From: Pseudomonas sp. PH1b
GTDB taxonomy: Bacteria > Pseudomonadota > Gammaproteobacteria > Pseudomonadales > Pseudomonadaceae
NCBI RefSeq assembly: GCF_000633395.1
Contig: NZ_AYMU01000031.1
Span: 36,510 to 100,509 of the forward strand
Direction: 5' to 3'
Length of the DNA: 64,000 nucleotides
Position numbers and translations under genes: made by a program. The notes beneath the pieces are model-generated. The model searched no databases. It saw nothing but the letters and a program-made list of their open reading frames with translations, and was not told the origin of the DNA. This document shows positions 42,366 through 52,133 of this stretch, one piece after another; the first letter of the stretch is position 1, and every line of letters starts with the position of its first letter.

Positions 42366-43991
42366 ATGTTCAAACAAGCAGTCCTTCCGTTTTTAGTCAG
42401 CGCCGGCCTACTCGCCAGCGCACCCTTCGCCCAAGCGGCGACTAACCTGGTGTTCTGCTCTGAAGGGAGCCCAGCCGGTTTCGACCCTGGCCAGTACACC
42501 ACCGGAACCGACTTCGACGCCTCAGCCGAAACCCTCTACAACCGCCTGAGCCAGTTCGAACGTGGCGGCACCGCAGTGATTCCAGGCCTGGCCACCAGCT
42601 GGGACATCTCGGACGACGGTCTGAGCTACACCTTCCACCTGCGTGAAGGCGTCAAGTTCCACACCACGCCGTACTTCACCCCGACTCGTACCTTCAACGC
42701 CGACGACGTGCTGTTCACCTTCAACCGCATGATCGACAAGGACACCCCCTTCCGTAAGGCGTACCCCACCGAATTCCCGTACTTCACCGACATGGGGATG
42801 GACACCAACATCACCAAGGTGGAGAAAGTCGACGACAAGACCGTCAAGTTCACCCTGAAGACCGTGGACGCTGCGTTCATCCAGAACCTGGCCATGAGCT
42901 TCGCCTCGATCCAGTCCGCCGAGTACGCCGACAAGCTGCTCAAGGAAGGCAAGGCCAGCGACATCAACCAGAAGCCGATCGGCACTGGCCCCTTCGTGTT
43001 CAAGAGCTACCAGAAAGACTCGAACATCCGCTACACCGGCAACAAGGACTACTGGAAGCCTGAAGACGTGAAGATCGACAACCTGATCTTCGCCATCACC
43101 ACCGACCCGTCGGTGCGCATCCAGAAGCTGAAGAAGAACGAATGCCAGGTCACCCTCTTCCCGCGTCCGGCCGACCTCAAGGCCCTCAAGGAAGACAAGA
43201 CCCTGAAGATGCCTGAACAGGCAGGCTTCAACCTCGGCTACATCGCCTACAACGTGATGCCGGTGCTCAAGGGCCGCACCGACGCCAACCCGCTGGCCGA
43301 CCTCAAGGTGCGCCAGGCGCTGGACATGGCGGTGAACAAGCCGCAGATCATCGATTCGGTGTACCAGGGCGCCGGCCAGCTGGCGGTCAACGCCATGCCG
43401 CCGACCCAGTGGTCCTACGACACCACCATCAAGGATGCCAAGTACGACCCCGAGAAAGCCAAGCAGCTGCTCAAGGAAGCCGGCATCAAGGAAGGCACCC
43501 AGATCACCCTGTGGGCCATGCCGGTACAGCGTCCGTACAACCCGAACGCCAAGCTGATGGCCGAAATGCTGCAGTCCGACTGGGCCAAGATCGGCCTCAA
43601 GGTGAACATCGTCAGCTACGAGTGGGGCGAGTACATCAAGCGTTCCAAGGGCGGTGAGAACCAGGCGATGATCATCGGCTGGAGCGGCGACAACGGTGAC
43701 CCCGACAACTGGCTCGGCACCCTGTTCGGCTGCGACGCCATGAACGGCAACAACTTCTCGAAATGGTGCGACAAGCCTTACGACGCGCTGATCAAGCAAG
43801 CCAAGTCCACCTCGGACGTGGCCAAACGCACCGAGCTGTACAAGCAGGCGCAACACATCCTCAAAGATGCAGTCCCGATGACACCTATCGCACACTCGAC
43901 GGTGTTCCAACCCATGCGCGCCAACGTGCAGGACTTCAAGATCAGCCCCTTTGGCTTGAACTCCTTCTACGGCGTGAGCATCGGCAAATAA
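42366..43991 (+). CDS. dppA: DppA-type dipeptide-binding protein 1
   Basis: A 541-residue periplasmic SBP_bac_5 protein with signal peptide (MFKQAVLPFLVSAGLLASAPFAQA, cleaved near residue 24). The mature start ATNLVFCSEGSPAGFDPGQY is typical of DppA. It binds di- or tripeptides for DppBCDF. It resembles the second copy at 44300 very closely, so it arose by duplication. A terminator follows it, giving it an own transcript end. Confidence 0.92.
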   Translation: MFKQAVLPFLVSAGLLASAPFAQAATNLVFCSEGSPAGFDPGQYTTGTDFDASAETLYNRLSQFERGGTAVIPGLATSWDISDDGLSYTFHLREGVKFHTTPYFTPTRTFNADDVLFTFNRMIDKDTPFRKAYPTEFPYFTDMGMDTNITKVEKVDDKTVKFTLKTVDAAFIQNLAMSFASIQSAEYADKLLKEGKASDINQKPIGTGPFVFKSYQKDSNIRYTGNKDYWKPEDVKIDNLIFAITTDPSVRIQKLKKNECQVTLFPRPADLKALKEDKTLKMPEQAGFNLGYIAYNVMPVLKGRTDANPLADLKVRQALDMAVNKPQIIDSVYQGAGQLAVNAMPPTQWSYDTTIKDAKYDPEKAKQLLKEAGIKEGTQITLWAMPVQRPYNPNAKLMAEMLQSDWAKIGLKVNIVSYEWGEYIKRSKGGENQAMIIGWSGDNGDPDNWLGTLFGCDAMNGNNFSKWCDKPYDALIKQAKSTSDVAKRTELYKQAQHILKDAVPMTPIAHSTVFQPMRANVQDFKISPFGLNSFYGVSIGK

Positions 43992-43999
43992 GGTTATGC

Positions 44000-44030
44000 A
44001 ACGGCGGCGTCCCTGACGTCGCCGTTGTTT
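44000..44030 (+). terminator. Terminator after first dppA
   Basis: Stem AACGGCG...CGCCGTT (with inner CGT/ACG pairs) followed by TGTTTG, about ten bases after the dppA1 stop. It probably gives a separate dppA1 transcript or attenuates read-through. Confidence 0.7.
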
Positions 44031-44299
44031 GACCGGCCCGCACCGGAAGAATCCGCCCGCATTTTCGAAACACCGTCCTTCAGTACGGGGGTTACCGAGT
44101 TTAGGGCCGATTCCTACAAGGCTTTCAGGTTCAACGCATGTACGGCCCAGCCCTCGATCCCTAGGGTCGACGTGAGGCAAACCTGCGTCTGCCGGCGGGC
44201 ATTTGCTGCAAGCCATGGGTTGGCATCAGTGACCTGTTCAGGTTCCAGGAAGGAGCCATGGTCCATTGATCATCACAATAAAAATGGAGAAGGAGCGTC
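44031..44299. other. Spacer upstream of second dppA
   Basis: About 270 bases with no supported gene. It probably holds a promoter for dppA2, given the terminator before it. AAGGAG lies seven bases ahead of the dppA2 ATG. Confidence 0.4.
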
Positions 44300-45901
44300 A
44301 TGCGTCATTCCCTGATTTTCTCGGCCCTGCTGGGCACTGGCCTGCTGGCCGCCAATTCGTTCAGTGCCGCCGCAGACCGTAGCCTGGTGTTCTGTTCCGA
44401 AGGCAGCCCGGCAGGCTTCGATACCGCGCAATACACCACCGCCACCGACAACGATGCAGCCGAGCCGCTGTACAACCGCCTGGTGGAGTTCGAAAAGGGC
44501 GCGACCAATGTGGTGCCCGCCCTGGCCAAGAGCTGGGATATTTCCGAGGACGGCCTCCAGTACAGCTTCCACCTGCGCGAAGGGGTGAAGTTCCACAGCA
44601 CCGCGTATTTCAAGCCGAGCCGCGACCTCAACGCTGACGATGTGCTGTTCACCTTCAACCGCATGCTCGATGCCGAACACCCGTTCCGTAAGGCCTACCC
44701 GACGGAGTTCCCCTATTTCACCGGCATGAGCCTGAACAAGAACATCGCCAAGGTGGAGAAGACCGGGCCGCTGACCGTGGTCATGACCCTGAACAGCGTG
44801 GACGCCGCGTTCATCCAGAACCTGGCCATGAGTTTCGCTGCAATCCTCTCCGCCGAGTACGCCGAGCAACTGCTCGCGGCCGGCACCCCCAGCCAGATCA
44901 ACCAGAAACCCGTCGGCACCGGGCCGTTCGTGTTCCAGCGCTACCAGAAAGACTCGCAGATTCGCTACACCGCCAACAAACACTACTGGGACCCGAGCCG
45001 GGTCAAGCTTGACCGGCTGATCTTCGCCATCAATACCGACGCCTCGGTGCGCGTGCAGAAACTGCGCGCCGGCGAATGCCAGGTGACCCTGCACCCACGC
45101 CCCGCGGACATCGACGCGCTGAAGAGCGACGCAAAGCTGCAGGTCATCGAGAAACCCGGCTTCAACCTCGGCTACATCGCCTACAACGTGCAGCACAAAC
45201 CCTTCGACCGCCTCGAAGTGCGCCAGGCCCTGGACATGGCGGTGAACAAAGCCAGCATCCTCAACGCCGTCTACCAGGGCGCCGGCCAGTTGGCGGTCAA
45301 CGCCATGCCGCCGACCCAGTGGTCCTACGACGAAACCATCAAGGATGCCCCCTACAACCCGGAAAAAGCCCGTGAGCTGCTCAAGGCCGCCGGGGTCAAG
45401 GAAGGCACGCAGATCACCCTCTGGGCGATGCCCGTACAACGCCCGTACAACCCCAATGCCAAGCTGATGGCCGAGATGCTGCAATCCGACTGGGCGAAGA
45501 TCGGCCTCAAGGTGAAGATCGTCAGCTACGAATGGGGCGAGTACATCAAGCGCACCAAGAACGGCGAGCACGACATCAGCCTGATCGGCTGGACCGGCGA
45601 CAACGGTGACCCCGACAACTGGCTCGGCACCCTGTACAGCTGCGACGCCATCGGTGGCAACAACTACTCCATGTGGTGCGACCCGCAGTACGACAAGCTG
45701 GTCAAGCAGGCCAAGGCCGTCACCGACATTGGGCAGCGCACCGCGCTCTACCAGCAGGCCCAGCAATTGCTCAAGCAGCAAGTGCCGATCACCCCCGTGG
45801 CCCACTCGACAATCAACCAGCCATTGAGCGCGAAAGTCGAAGGTTTCAAGGTCAGTCCCTTCGGCCGCAACAACTTCTCGGGTGTCAGCCTAGCCCCATA
45901 A
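44300..45901 (+). CDS. dppA: DppA-type dipeptide-binding protein 2
   Basis: A 533-residue SBP_bac_5 protein with signal peptide (MRHSLIFSALLGTGLLAANSFSAAA, cleaved about residue 25) and mature start DRSLVFCSEGSPAGFDTAQY. Large blocks are almost identical to copy 1, such as NAVYQGAGQLAVNAMPPTQW and the GTQITLWAMPVQRPYNPNAK region, also at DNA level, showing recent duplication or gene conversion. Different pocket residues may broaden the peptide range. Confidence 0.92.
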   Translation: MRHSLIFSALLGTGLLAANSFSAAADRSLVFCSEGSPAGFDTAQYTTATDNDAAEPLYNRLVEFEKGATNVVPALAKSWDISEDGLQYSFHLREGVKFHSTAYFKPSRDLNADDVLFTFNRMLDAEHPFRKAYPTEFPYFTGMSLNKNIAKVEKTGPLTVVMTLNSVDAAFIQNLAMSFAAILSAEYAEQLLAAGTPSQINQKPVGTGPFVFQRYQKDSQIRYTANKHYWDPSRVKLDRLIFAINTDASVRVQKLRAGECQVTLHPRPADIDALKSDAKLQVIEKPGFNLGYIAYNVQHKPFDRLEVRQALDMAVNKASILNAVYQGAGQLAVNAMPPTQWSYDETIKDAPYNPEKARELLKAAGVKEGTQITLWAMPVQRPYNPNAKLMAEMLQSDWAKIGLKVKIVSYEWGEYIKRTKNGEHDISLIGWTGDNGDPDNWLGTLYSCDAIGGNNYSMWCDPQYDKLVKQAKAVTDIGQRTALYQQAQQLLKQQVPITPVAHSTINQPLSAKVEGFKVSPFGRNNFSGVSLAP

Positions 45902-45917
45902 CCGTGAGCCAAAACCC

Positions 45918-45938
45918 TGAGGGCGATTTTCGCCCTCA
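45918..45938 (+). other. Intercistronic hairpin after second dppA
   Basis: Perfect 8-bp stem TGAGGGCG / CGCCCTCA with loop ATTTT, 17 bases after the stop. It lacks a downstream T-run, so it is more likely a 3' stabilising structure than a full terminator. Confidence 0.5.
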
Positions 45939-46066
45939 CGCAGACGCTTTGCCTGAATTTGGTGAACAAGCCCCATGCAAACGTTTGCGATGCCTTGAAT
46001 GAGTTCCAAAAAACAGCCGGCCCAAAAAAACCGGCATTTAAAAAAGAAAGCAAAGGAGCGTCACCC

Positions 46067-47473
46067 ATGAAACTGAGCAGCAGCGCATTGTTAGCCTTGG
46101 CTATCAGTAGCATCACCGCCACGGCCTATGCGGAGAATGTCAGCCAGGACTTCGTCCCGACTGAACTGAACGCCACCAGTGCCCAGGCTGAGACCAAGGG
46201 TTTTATCGAAGGGCAGAGCCTGTCGGGTACCACGCGCAACTGGTACGCCAACGAGCTGAAGCGTCGTAACGACCGTTTTTCGTACCAGCACAATGGTGTA
46301 GATACCTCGACCCCTCGCCGTATCAACTGGGTCCAGGGCACTATCCTCAACTACACCTCGGGTTTCACTGAAGGCACCGTGGGCGTCAGCACCGAAGTCG
46401 CCGCCTACAACGCTATTGCTCTGGATCGTGACCGCAAGGACATCGCCGGCAAGAACAACCGCACCCTGACCCACTCCGACGGCGACGCCGTGGGCCAGTG
46501 GAGCAAGCTGGGCCTGGCCAACGTCAAGTTCCGCGTGTCCAACACCACCCTGACCGCCGGCCGGCAGAACTTCAGCACGCCGATCGTCGACGTCATCGGC
46601 AACCGTCCGCTGCCTTCGAGCTTTGAAGGGGTGAGCATCCACAGCGAAGAGTTCAACAACCTGTCGTTCGACGCCGGCAGCTTCGACCGGGTATCGCCAC
46701 GGACCGAACAGAGCCTGTCCAAGTTCAGCTCCGAGTACAACAGCAACGGTGCCGAGACCGATCGCGTAAGCCTGGTCGGCGCCAACTACCAGCCGCTGAA
46801 AAGCCTGAAGACCAGCCTCTACGCCTCCAAGGTGGAAGACTTCTGGAACCAGTACTACTTCGGCGCCACCCACGAGCTGGGCGACAGCTCGGTGCTGAGC
46901 CTGACCACCGGCCTGAACTATTACAAGACCGTCGATACCGGCAAGAAGAAGATGGGCGAGATCGACAACGACACCTACTCGCTGTCCCTGGGGCTGACCC
47001 ACCAGGCCCACAGCCTGACCTTCTCGTACCAGGAAATCAACGGTAACGAGTACTTCGACTACCTGCACGAAACCAACGGCATCTACCTGGCCAACTCCCT
47101 GCTCTCGGACTTCAACGGCCCGAACGAGAAATCCTTCCAGATCGCCTACGGCCTGAACATGGCCGAGTACGGCGTGCCCGGCCTCAAGTTCAACATCTAC
47201 CAGGCCCGTGGCTGGGGCATCGACGGTACCCACTACAACGGCACCGCCTACAGCGGGGTCAAGGCAGACGGTACGGTCTATGGCGTACGCACCATGGACG
47301 GCGAGCACCACTACGAATACGGCATCGGTGCTTCCTACGCCGTACAGAGCGGCCCCCTGAAAGCCACCGCGATCCGTGCCACCTACACCACCCACCGCGC
47401 GAGCGAGAACCAGGCCGACGGCAACATCAACGAGTTCCGTCTGGTGACCACCATCCCGTTCAATATTCTCTAA
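46067..47473 (+). CDS. opdP: OprD-family porin, OpdP-like
   Basis: A 468-residue outer-membrane porin of the OprD family with signal peptide (MKLSSSALLALAISSITATAYA, cleaved about residue 22) and 18-strand barrel features (GFIEGQSLSGTTRNWYANEL, YTSGFTEGTVGVSTEVAAYNAIALD, TYTTHRASENQADGNINEFRLV), ending in hydrophobic NIL. OpdP of P. aeruginosa (PA4501) takes up glycine-glutamate and lies in the same dpp context. I start at the ATG after AAAGGAGCGTCACCC. Confidence 0.9.
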   Translation: MKLSSSALLALAISSITATAYAENVSQDFVPTELNATSAQAETKGFIEGQSLSGTTRNWYANELKRRNDRFSYQHNGVDTSTPRRINWVQGTILNYTSGFTEGTVGVSTEVAAYNAIALDRDRKDIAGKNNRTLTHSDGDAVGQWSKLGLANVKFRVSNTTLTAGRQNFSTPIVDVIGNRPLPSSFEGVSIHSEEFNNLSFDAGSFDRVSPRTEQSLSKFSSEYNSNGAETDRVSLVGANYQPLKSLKTSLYASKVEDFWNQYYFGATHELGDSSVLSLTTGLNYYKTVDTGKKKMGEIDNDTYSLSLGLTHQAHSLTFSYQEINGNEYFDYLHETNGIYLANSLLSDFNGPNEKSFQIAYGLNMAEYGVPGLKFNIYQARGWGIDGTHYNGTAYSGVKADGTVYGVRTMDGEHHYEYGIGASYAVQSGPLKATAIRATYTTHRASENQADGNINEFRLVTTIPFNIL

Positions 47474-47551
47474 GCCACCAGTTGAAGGGCGGATTCATGA
47501 CGAATCCGCCATTCAAGCTAATCTGGTTCAATCGATTGCAGAGGGTAACTG

Positions 47552-49147
47552 ATGAAAATGCTTCCCCTGAAAGCGGCCGTTGGCGCCGCCCTGCTGAGCG
47601 TCGCCCTGGGCGCGGCAGCCAAGCCCTTGGTGGTCTGTACCGAAGCCAGCCCGGAAGGCTTCGATATGGTCCAGTACACGACAGCAGTCACGGCCGATGC
47701 AGTGGCGGAAACCATCTTCAACCGCCTGGTGGACTTCAAGCCAGGCACCACGGATATCCAGCCGGCCCTGGCCGAATCCTGGGACATCAGCCCGGACGGC
47801 CTGCAGTACACCTTCCACCTGCGTAACGACATCAAGTTCCACAGCACCGACTATTTCACCCCGACCCGCAACCTGAATGCCGACGACGTACTCTGGAGTT
47901 TCCAGCGCCAGCTGGACCCGAAGCACCCCTGGCATGACAAGTCCAGCGTGGGCTTCCCCTATTTCGAAAGCATGGGCTTCAAGGAACTGCTCAAAAGCGT
48001 CGAGAAGACCGACGACCACACCGTGGTCTTCACCCTGACCCGTCGCGAAGCCCCTTTCCTGGCCGACATCGCCATGGCCTTCTCGTCGATCTTCCCGGCC
48101 GAGTACGCCGACAAGCTGCTCAAGGAAGGCAAGACCGCCGACCTCAACAGCAAGCCCATCGGCACTGGCCCCTTCATCTTCACCCGCTATGCCAAGGACG
48201 CCCAGGTACGCTTCAAGGCCAACCCCGACTACTTCCGCGGCAAGCCACCGGCCGACCCGCTGGTACTGGCGATCACCGTCGACAACAACGTGCGCCTGCA
48301 GAAACTCAAGGCCAACGAATGCCAGATCGCCCTCTATCCCAAGCCCGATGACATTCCCAGCATCAAGGCCGACACCAACCTCAAGGTCGACGAACTGGCG
48401 GCCATGACCACCGCCTACATCGCCATGAACACCACCCGCAAATACATGAGCGATGTGCGGGTGCGCAAAGCCATCGACATCGCCTTCGACAAGGAAGCCT
48501 ACGTCAACAGCCTGTACGGCAAGGGCAATGCCCTGGTAGGCACCGGCCCTTATCCGCCGACCCTGCTGGGCTTCAACTCCAGCCTGAAGAACCCGCCCCG
48601 CGACCTCGACAAGGCACGCGCCCTGCTCAAGGAAGCCGGTGTGTCGGAAGGCACGGTGATCACCCTGTTCACTCGCAATGGCGGCGGCCCAACCAACCCC
48701 AACCCACTGCTCGGCGCCCAGATGATGCAAGCCGACCTGGCAAAAATCGGCCTCAAGCTCGACATCCGCGTCATGGAGTGGGGCGAGATGCTCAAGCGTG
48801 CGAAAAACGGCGAACACGATATGGTGTCGGCCGGCTGGGCCGGAGACAACGGTGACCCGGACAACTTCCTGACCCCGAACCTGAGTTGTGACGCGGCGAA
48901 GAACGGCGAAAACTACGCCCGCTGGTGCAACAAGTCGTTCCAGGAGCTGATCGATCAGGCCCGGGGCGAATCTGAACCTGCCAAGCGTGCAGAGCTCTAT
49001 GAAAAAGCCTTGCTGGTGTTCGACCAGGACCAGCCATGGATTCCCATGGCCTATCCGAAAATGTTCACCGCCATGCGCAAGAACGTCGAGGGCTATCACA
49101 TCAGTCCCTTGACCACGAACAACTTCGCTACCACCCAAGTGAAGTAA
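47552..49147 (+). CDS. dppA: DppA-type dipeptide-binding protein 3
   Basis: A 531-residue SBP_bac_5 protein with signal peptide (MKMLPLKAAVGAALLSVALGAAA, cleaved about residue 23) and mature start KPLVVCTEASPEGFDMVQY. It is more diverged than copies 1 and 2 and stands directly before dppB, so it is likely the ancestral transporter partner. Its start follows a weak GAGGGTAACTG site. Confidence 0.92.
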   Translation: MKMLPLKAAVGAALLSVALGAAAKPLVVCTEASPEGFDMVQYTTAVTADAVAETIFNRLVDFKPGTTDIQPALAESWDISPDGLQYTFHLRNDIKFHSTDYFTPTRNLNADDVLWSFQRQLDPKHPWHDKSSVGFPYFESMGFKELLKSVEKTDDHTVVFTLTRREAPFLADIAMAFSSIFPAEYADKLLKEGKTADLNSKPIGTGPFIFTRYAKDAQVRFKANPDYFRGKPPADPLVLAITVDNNVRLQKLKANECQIALYPKPDDIPSIKADTNLKVDELAAMTTAYIAMNTTRKYMSDVRVRKAIDIAFDKEAYVNSLYGKGNALVGTGPYPPTLLGFNSSLKNPPRDLDKARALLKEAGVSEGTVITLFTRNGGGPTNPNPLLGAQMMQADLAKIGLKLDIRVMEWGEMLKRAKNGEHDMVSAGWAGDNGDPDNFLTPNLSCDAAKNGENYARWCNKSFQELIDQARGESEPAKRAELYEKALLVFDQDQPWIPMAYPKMFTAMRKNVEGYHISPLTTNNFATTQVK

Positions 49148-49160
49148 TAAGAAACGCCCT

Positions 49161-49182
49161 CCGCCCCTGACCCCAGGGGCGG
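49161..49182 (+). other. Hairpin between third dppA and dppB
   Basis: A perfect 9-bp GC stem CCGCCCCTG / CAGGGGCGG with a four-base loop in the 73-bp gap. Such structures after binding-protein genes protect the upstream mRNA and give more binding protein than permease. Confidence 0.65.
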
Positions 49183-49220
49183 CAGGAACGCCTAACCGGC
49201 TGACTGAGGTACTTCAGAAG

Positions 49221-50231
49221 ATGTTTAGTTTTATTGCCCGCCGTGTGGGGTTGTTGATCCCCACATTCTTCGGCATCACCTTGCTGACCTTTGCCTTGAT
49301 ACGCATGATTCCCGGCGATCCCGTGGAAGTCATGATGGGCGAACGTCGGGTCGACCCTGAGATGCATGCCCAGGCAATGGAACGCCTTGGATTGAACAAA
49401 CCGCTGTACGCCCAGTACCTGGACTACATCGGCAAGCTCGCCCACGGAGACCTGGGCGAGTCCCTGCGCACGCGCACCAGTGTCTGGAGCGAATTCACCT
49501 CGCTGTTCCCCGCGACCCTGGAACTGTCCATGGCCGCCCTGTTGTTCGCCGGTGTCATCGGGCTCCTGGCCGGGGTGATCGCCGCCCTGAAGCGAGGATC
49601 GCTGTTCGACCATGGGGTGATGGGCATCTCCCTCACCGGTTACTCGATGCCGATCTTCTGGTGGGGCCTGATCCTGATCATGTTCTTCTCCGTCAGCCTG
49701 GGCTGGACCCCGGTATCCGGGCGCATCGACCTGCTCTACGACATCGAGCCCAGGACCGGCTTCATGCTCATCGACACCCTGCTGGCCGATGACACCGGGG
49801 CCTTCTTCGACGCCCTGCACCACCTGATCCTGCCGGCCATCGTCCTGGGCACCATTCCTTTGGCGGTGATCGCCCGGATGACCCGCTCCTCGATGCTCGA
49901 AGTGCTGCGTGAAGACTACATCCGCACCGCCAAGGCCAAGGGCCTGTCGCCGGCGCGAGTGGTGTTCGTCCACGGCCTGCGCAATGCGCTGATCCCGGTG
50001 CTGACCGTGGTCGGCCTGCAAGTCGGCACCCTGCTGGCCGGTGCGGTCCTGACCGAAACCATCTTCTCCTGGCCGGGCATCGGCAAGTGGCTGATCGAAG
50101 CCATCGGCGCCCGGGACTATCCCGTGGTGCAGAACGGCATCCTGCTGATCGCCTGCCTGGTGATCATGGTCAACTTCGTGGTGGACATCCTCTACGGCTT
50201 TGCCAACCCACGCATCCGTCACCAGCGCTGA
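49221..50231 (+). CDS. dppB: DppB, dipeptide ABC permease
   Basis: A 336-residue permease with an N-terminal helix (VGLLIPTFFGITLLTFALIRMIPGDPVEVMMG) and a binding-protein-dependent permease domain with the EAA loop (about 236-258, VLREDYIRTAKAKGLSPARVVF). It pairs with DppC in the inner membrane. Confidence 0.95.
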   Translation: MFSFIARRVGLLIPTFFGITLLTFALIRMIPGDPVEVMMGERRVDPEMHAQAMERLGLNKPLYAQYLDYIGKLAHGDLGESLRTRTSVWSEFTSLFPATLELSMAALLFAGVIGLLAGVIAALKRGSLFDHGVMGISLTGYSMPIFWWGLILIMFFSVSLGWTPVSGRIDLLYDIEPRTGFMLIDTLLADDTGAFFDALHHLILPAIVLGTIPLAVIARMTRSSMLEVLREDYIRTAKAKGLSPARVVFVHGLRNALIPVLTVVGLQVGTLLAGAVLTETIFSWPGIGKWLIEAIGARDYPVVQNGILLIACLVIMVNFVVDILYGFANPRIRHQR

Positions 50232-50242
50232 GATCAAGACTA

Positions 50243-51154
50243 ATGAGCACTCAAACTCCCTCAGTAGCAGTCGATCAAAGCCTGCTCTATCCGTCCGTGT
50301 ACAAAGAATTCTGGCAGCACTTCTCCCGCAACAAGGGCGCAGTGGCCGGACTGATGTTCATGTTGCTGGTGGTCTTCTGCGCGCTGTTCGCGCCCTGGGT
50401 CGCCCCGCACAACCCCAGCGAGCAATACCGCGACTTCCTGCTGACGCCGCCAGCCTGGCTTGAAGGCGGACAGATGCAATTCCTGCTGGGCACCGACGAG
50501 CTGGGCCGCGACCTGCTGTCGCGACTGATCCAGGGTTCGCGCCTGTCGCTGCTGATCGGCCTGTCGTCGGTGGTGATGTCGCTGATCCCGGGGATCCTCC
50601 TCGGACTGTTCGCCGGGTTCTTCCCGCGCCTGCTGGGCCCGACCATCATGCGCCTGATGGACATCATGCTGGCCCTGCCGTCCCTGCTGCTGGCCGTGGC
50701 CATCGTCGCCATCCTCGGCCCAGGCCTGATCAACACCGTGATCGCCATCGCCGTGGTGTCCCTGCCGTCCTATGTGCGCCTGACCCGTGCCGCGGTCATG
50801 GGCGAGCTGAACCGCGACTACGTGACGGCTGCCCGCCTGGCCGGTGCCGGCCTGCCGCGCCTGATGTTCATCACCGTGCTGCCCAACTGCATGGCGCCGT
50901 TGATCGTCCAGGCCACCCTGAGCTTTTCCTCGGCGATTCTCGACGCCGCCGCCCTGGGCTTCCTCGGCCTCGGCGTGCAACCGCCGACCCCCGAGTGGGG
51001 CACCATGCTGGCCTCGGCCCGCGACTACATCGAACGCGCCTGGTGGGTGGTGAGCCTGCCCGGCCTGACCATTTTGCTCAGCGTGCTGGCAATCAACCTG
51101 ATGGGCGACGGCCTGCGCGATGCGCTGGACCCGAAACTCAAGAACGCCGCCTGA
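50243..51154 (+). CDS. dppC: DppC, dipeptide ABC permease
   Basis: A 303-residue permease with OppC N-terminal segment (WQHFSRNKGAVAGLMFMLLVVFCALFAPW) and EAA loop (about 194-215, NRDYVTAARLAGAGLPRLMF). It starts at MSTQTPSVAV, 11 bases after dppB. A longer upstream frame overlaps dppB and is rejected. It ends ten bases before dppD. Confidence 0.95.
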   Translation: MSTQTPSVAVDQSLLYPSVYKEFWQHFSRNKGAVAGLMFMLLVVFCALFAPWVAPHNPSEQYRDFLLTPPAWLEGGQMQFLLGTDELGRDLLSRLIQGSRLSLLIGLSSVVMSLIPGILLGLFAGFFPRLLGPTIMRLMDIMLALPSLLLAVAIVAILGPGLINTVIAIAVVSLPSYVRLTRAAVMGELNRDYVTAARLAGAGLPRLMFITVLPNCMAPLIVQATLSFSSAILDAAALGFLGLGVQPPTPEWGTMLASARDYIERAWWVVSLPGLTILLSVLAINLMGDGLRDALDPKLKNAA

Positions 51155-51164
51155 GGAGATTCCC

Positions 51165-52133
51165 ATGTCATTGCTAGAAATCAAGAATCTCAATGTCCGC
51201 TTCGGCGACGCCACCGCCGTGCCAGTAGTCGACGGCCTCGACCTCAAGGTCGACAAGGGCGAAGTCCTGGCCATCGTCGGCGAGTCCGGCTCCGGCAAGT
51301 CGGTGACCATGATGGCCCTGATGGGCCTGATCGAGCACCCCGGCATCGTCACCGCCGATGCCTTGAGCTTCGACGGCCGCGACATGCTCAAGCTCAGCGC
51401 CCGCCAGCGCCGGCAGATCGTCGGCAAGGACCTGGCCATGGTCTTCCAGGACCCGATGACCGCCCTCAACCCCAGCTACACCGTGGGCTTCCAGATCGAG
51501 GAAGTGCTGCGCCTGCACCTGAAGATGTCCGGCAAGGCAGCCCGCAAGCGCGCCATCGAACTGCTGGAGAAGGTCGAGATCCCCGGCGCCGCAAGCCGCA
51601 TGGATGCCTATCCGCACCAACTGTCCGGCGGCATGAGCCAACGGGTAGCGATCGCCATGGCGATTGCCGGCGAACCCAAGCTGCTGATCGCCGACGAACC
51701 CACCACCGCCCTCGACGTGACCATCCAGGCGCAGATCATGGAGTTGCTGCTCAACCTGCAGAAAGAGCAGAACATGGGCCTGGTGCTGATCACCCACGAC
51801 CTCGCCGTGGTCGCCGAGACCGCCCAGCGGGTGTGCGTGATGTACGCCGGCCAGGCCGTGGAAGTGGGCCAGGTGCCAGAACTGTTCGACATCCCGGCCC
51901 ACCCCTACAGCGAAGCCTTGCTGGCGGCAATTCCCGAGCACAGCCTGGGCGCCTCGCGCCTGTCGACCCTGCCGGGCATCGTTCCCGGTCGCTACGACCG
52001 GCCCCAGGGCTGCCTGCTGTCGCCGCGCTGCCCCTATGTGCAGGACAGCTGCCGCCAGCAGCGCCCCAGCCTTGATCCGAAAGCCGCCAGCCTGGTGCGC
52101 TGCTTCTATCCGCTCAATCAGGAGGTGGCGTAA
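51165..52133 (+). CDS. dppD: DppD, dipeptide ABC ATPase
   Basis: A 322-residue ABC ATPase. Walker A GESGSGKS, signature LSGGMSQRVAIAMAIA, Walker B LLIADEPTTALD, and the C-terminal oligopeptide/dipeptide tail with CLLSPRCPYVQDSC, a cysteine motif common to DppD/OppD. Start at MSLLEIKNLN after GAGGAGATTCCC. The stop shares one base with the dppF start. Confidence 0.95.
   Translation: MSLLEIKNLNVRFGDATAVPVVDGLDLKVDKGEVLAIVGESGSGKSVTMMALMGLIEHPGIVTADALSFDGRDMLKLSARQRRQIVGKDLAMVFQDPMTALNPSYTVGFQIEEVLRLHLKMSGKAARKRAIELLEKVEIPGAASRMDAYPHQLSGGMSQRVAIAMAIAGEPKLLIADEPTTALDVTIQAQIMELLLNLQKEQNMGLVLITHDLAVVAETAQRVCVMYAGQAVEVGQVPELFDIPAHPYSEALLAAIPEHSLGASRLSTLPGIVPGRYDRPQGCLLSPRCPYVQDSCRQQRPSLDPKAASLVRCFYPLNQEVA

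Noticed and set aside
42522..49138. Long minus-strand frames opposite the dppA and opdP genes
   Set aside because: They mirror the biased third codon positions of the real genes, lack ribosome sites and encode His/Val/Gly-rich sequence without domains.
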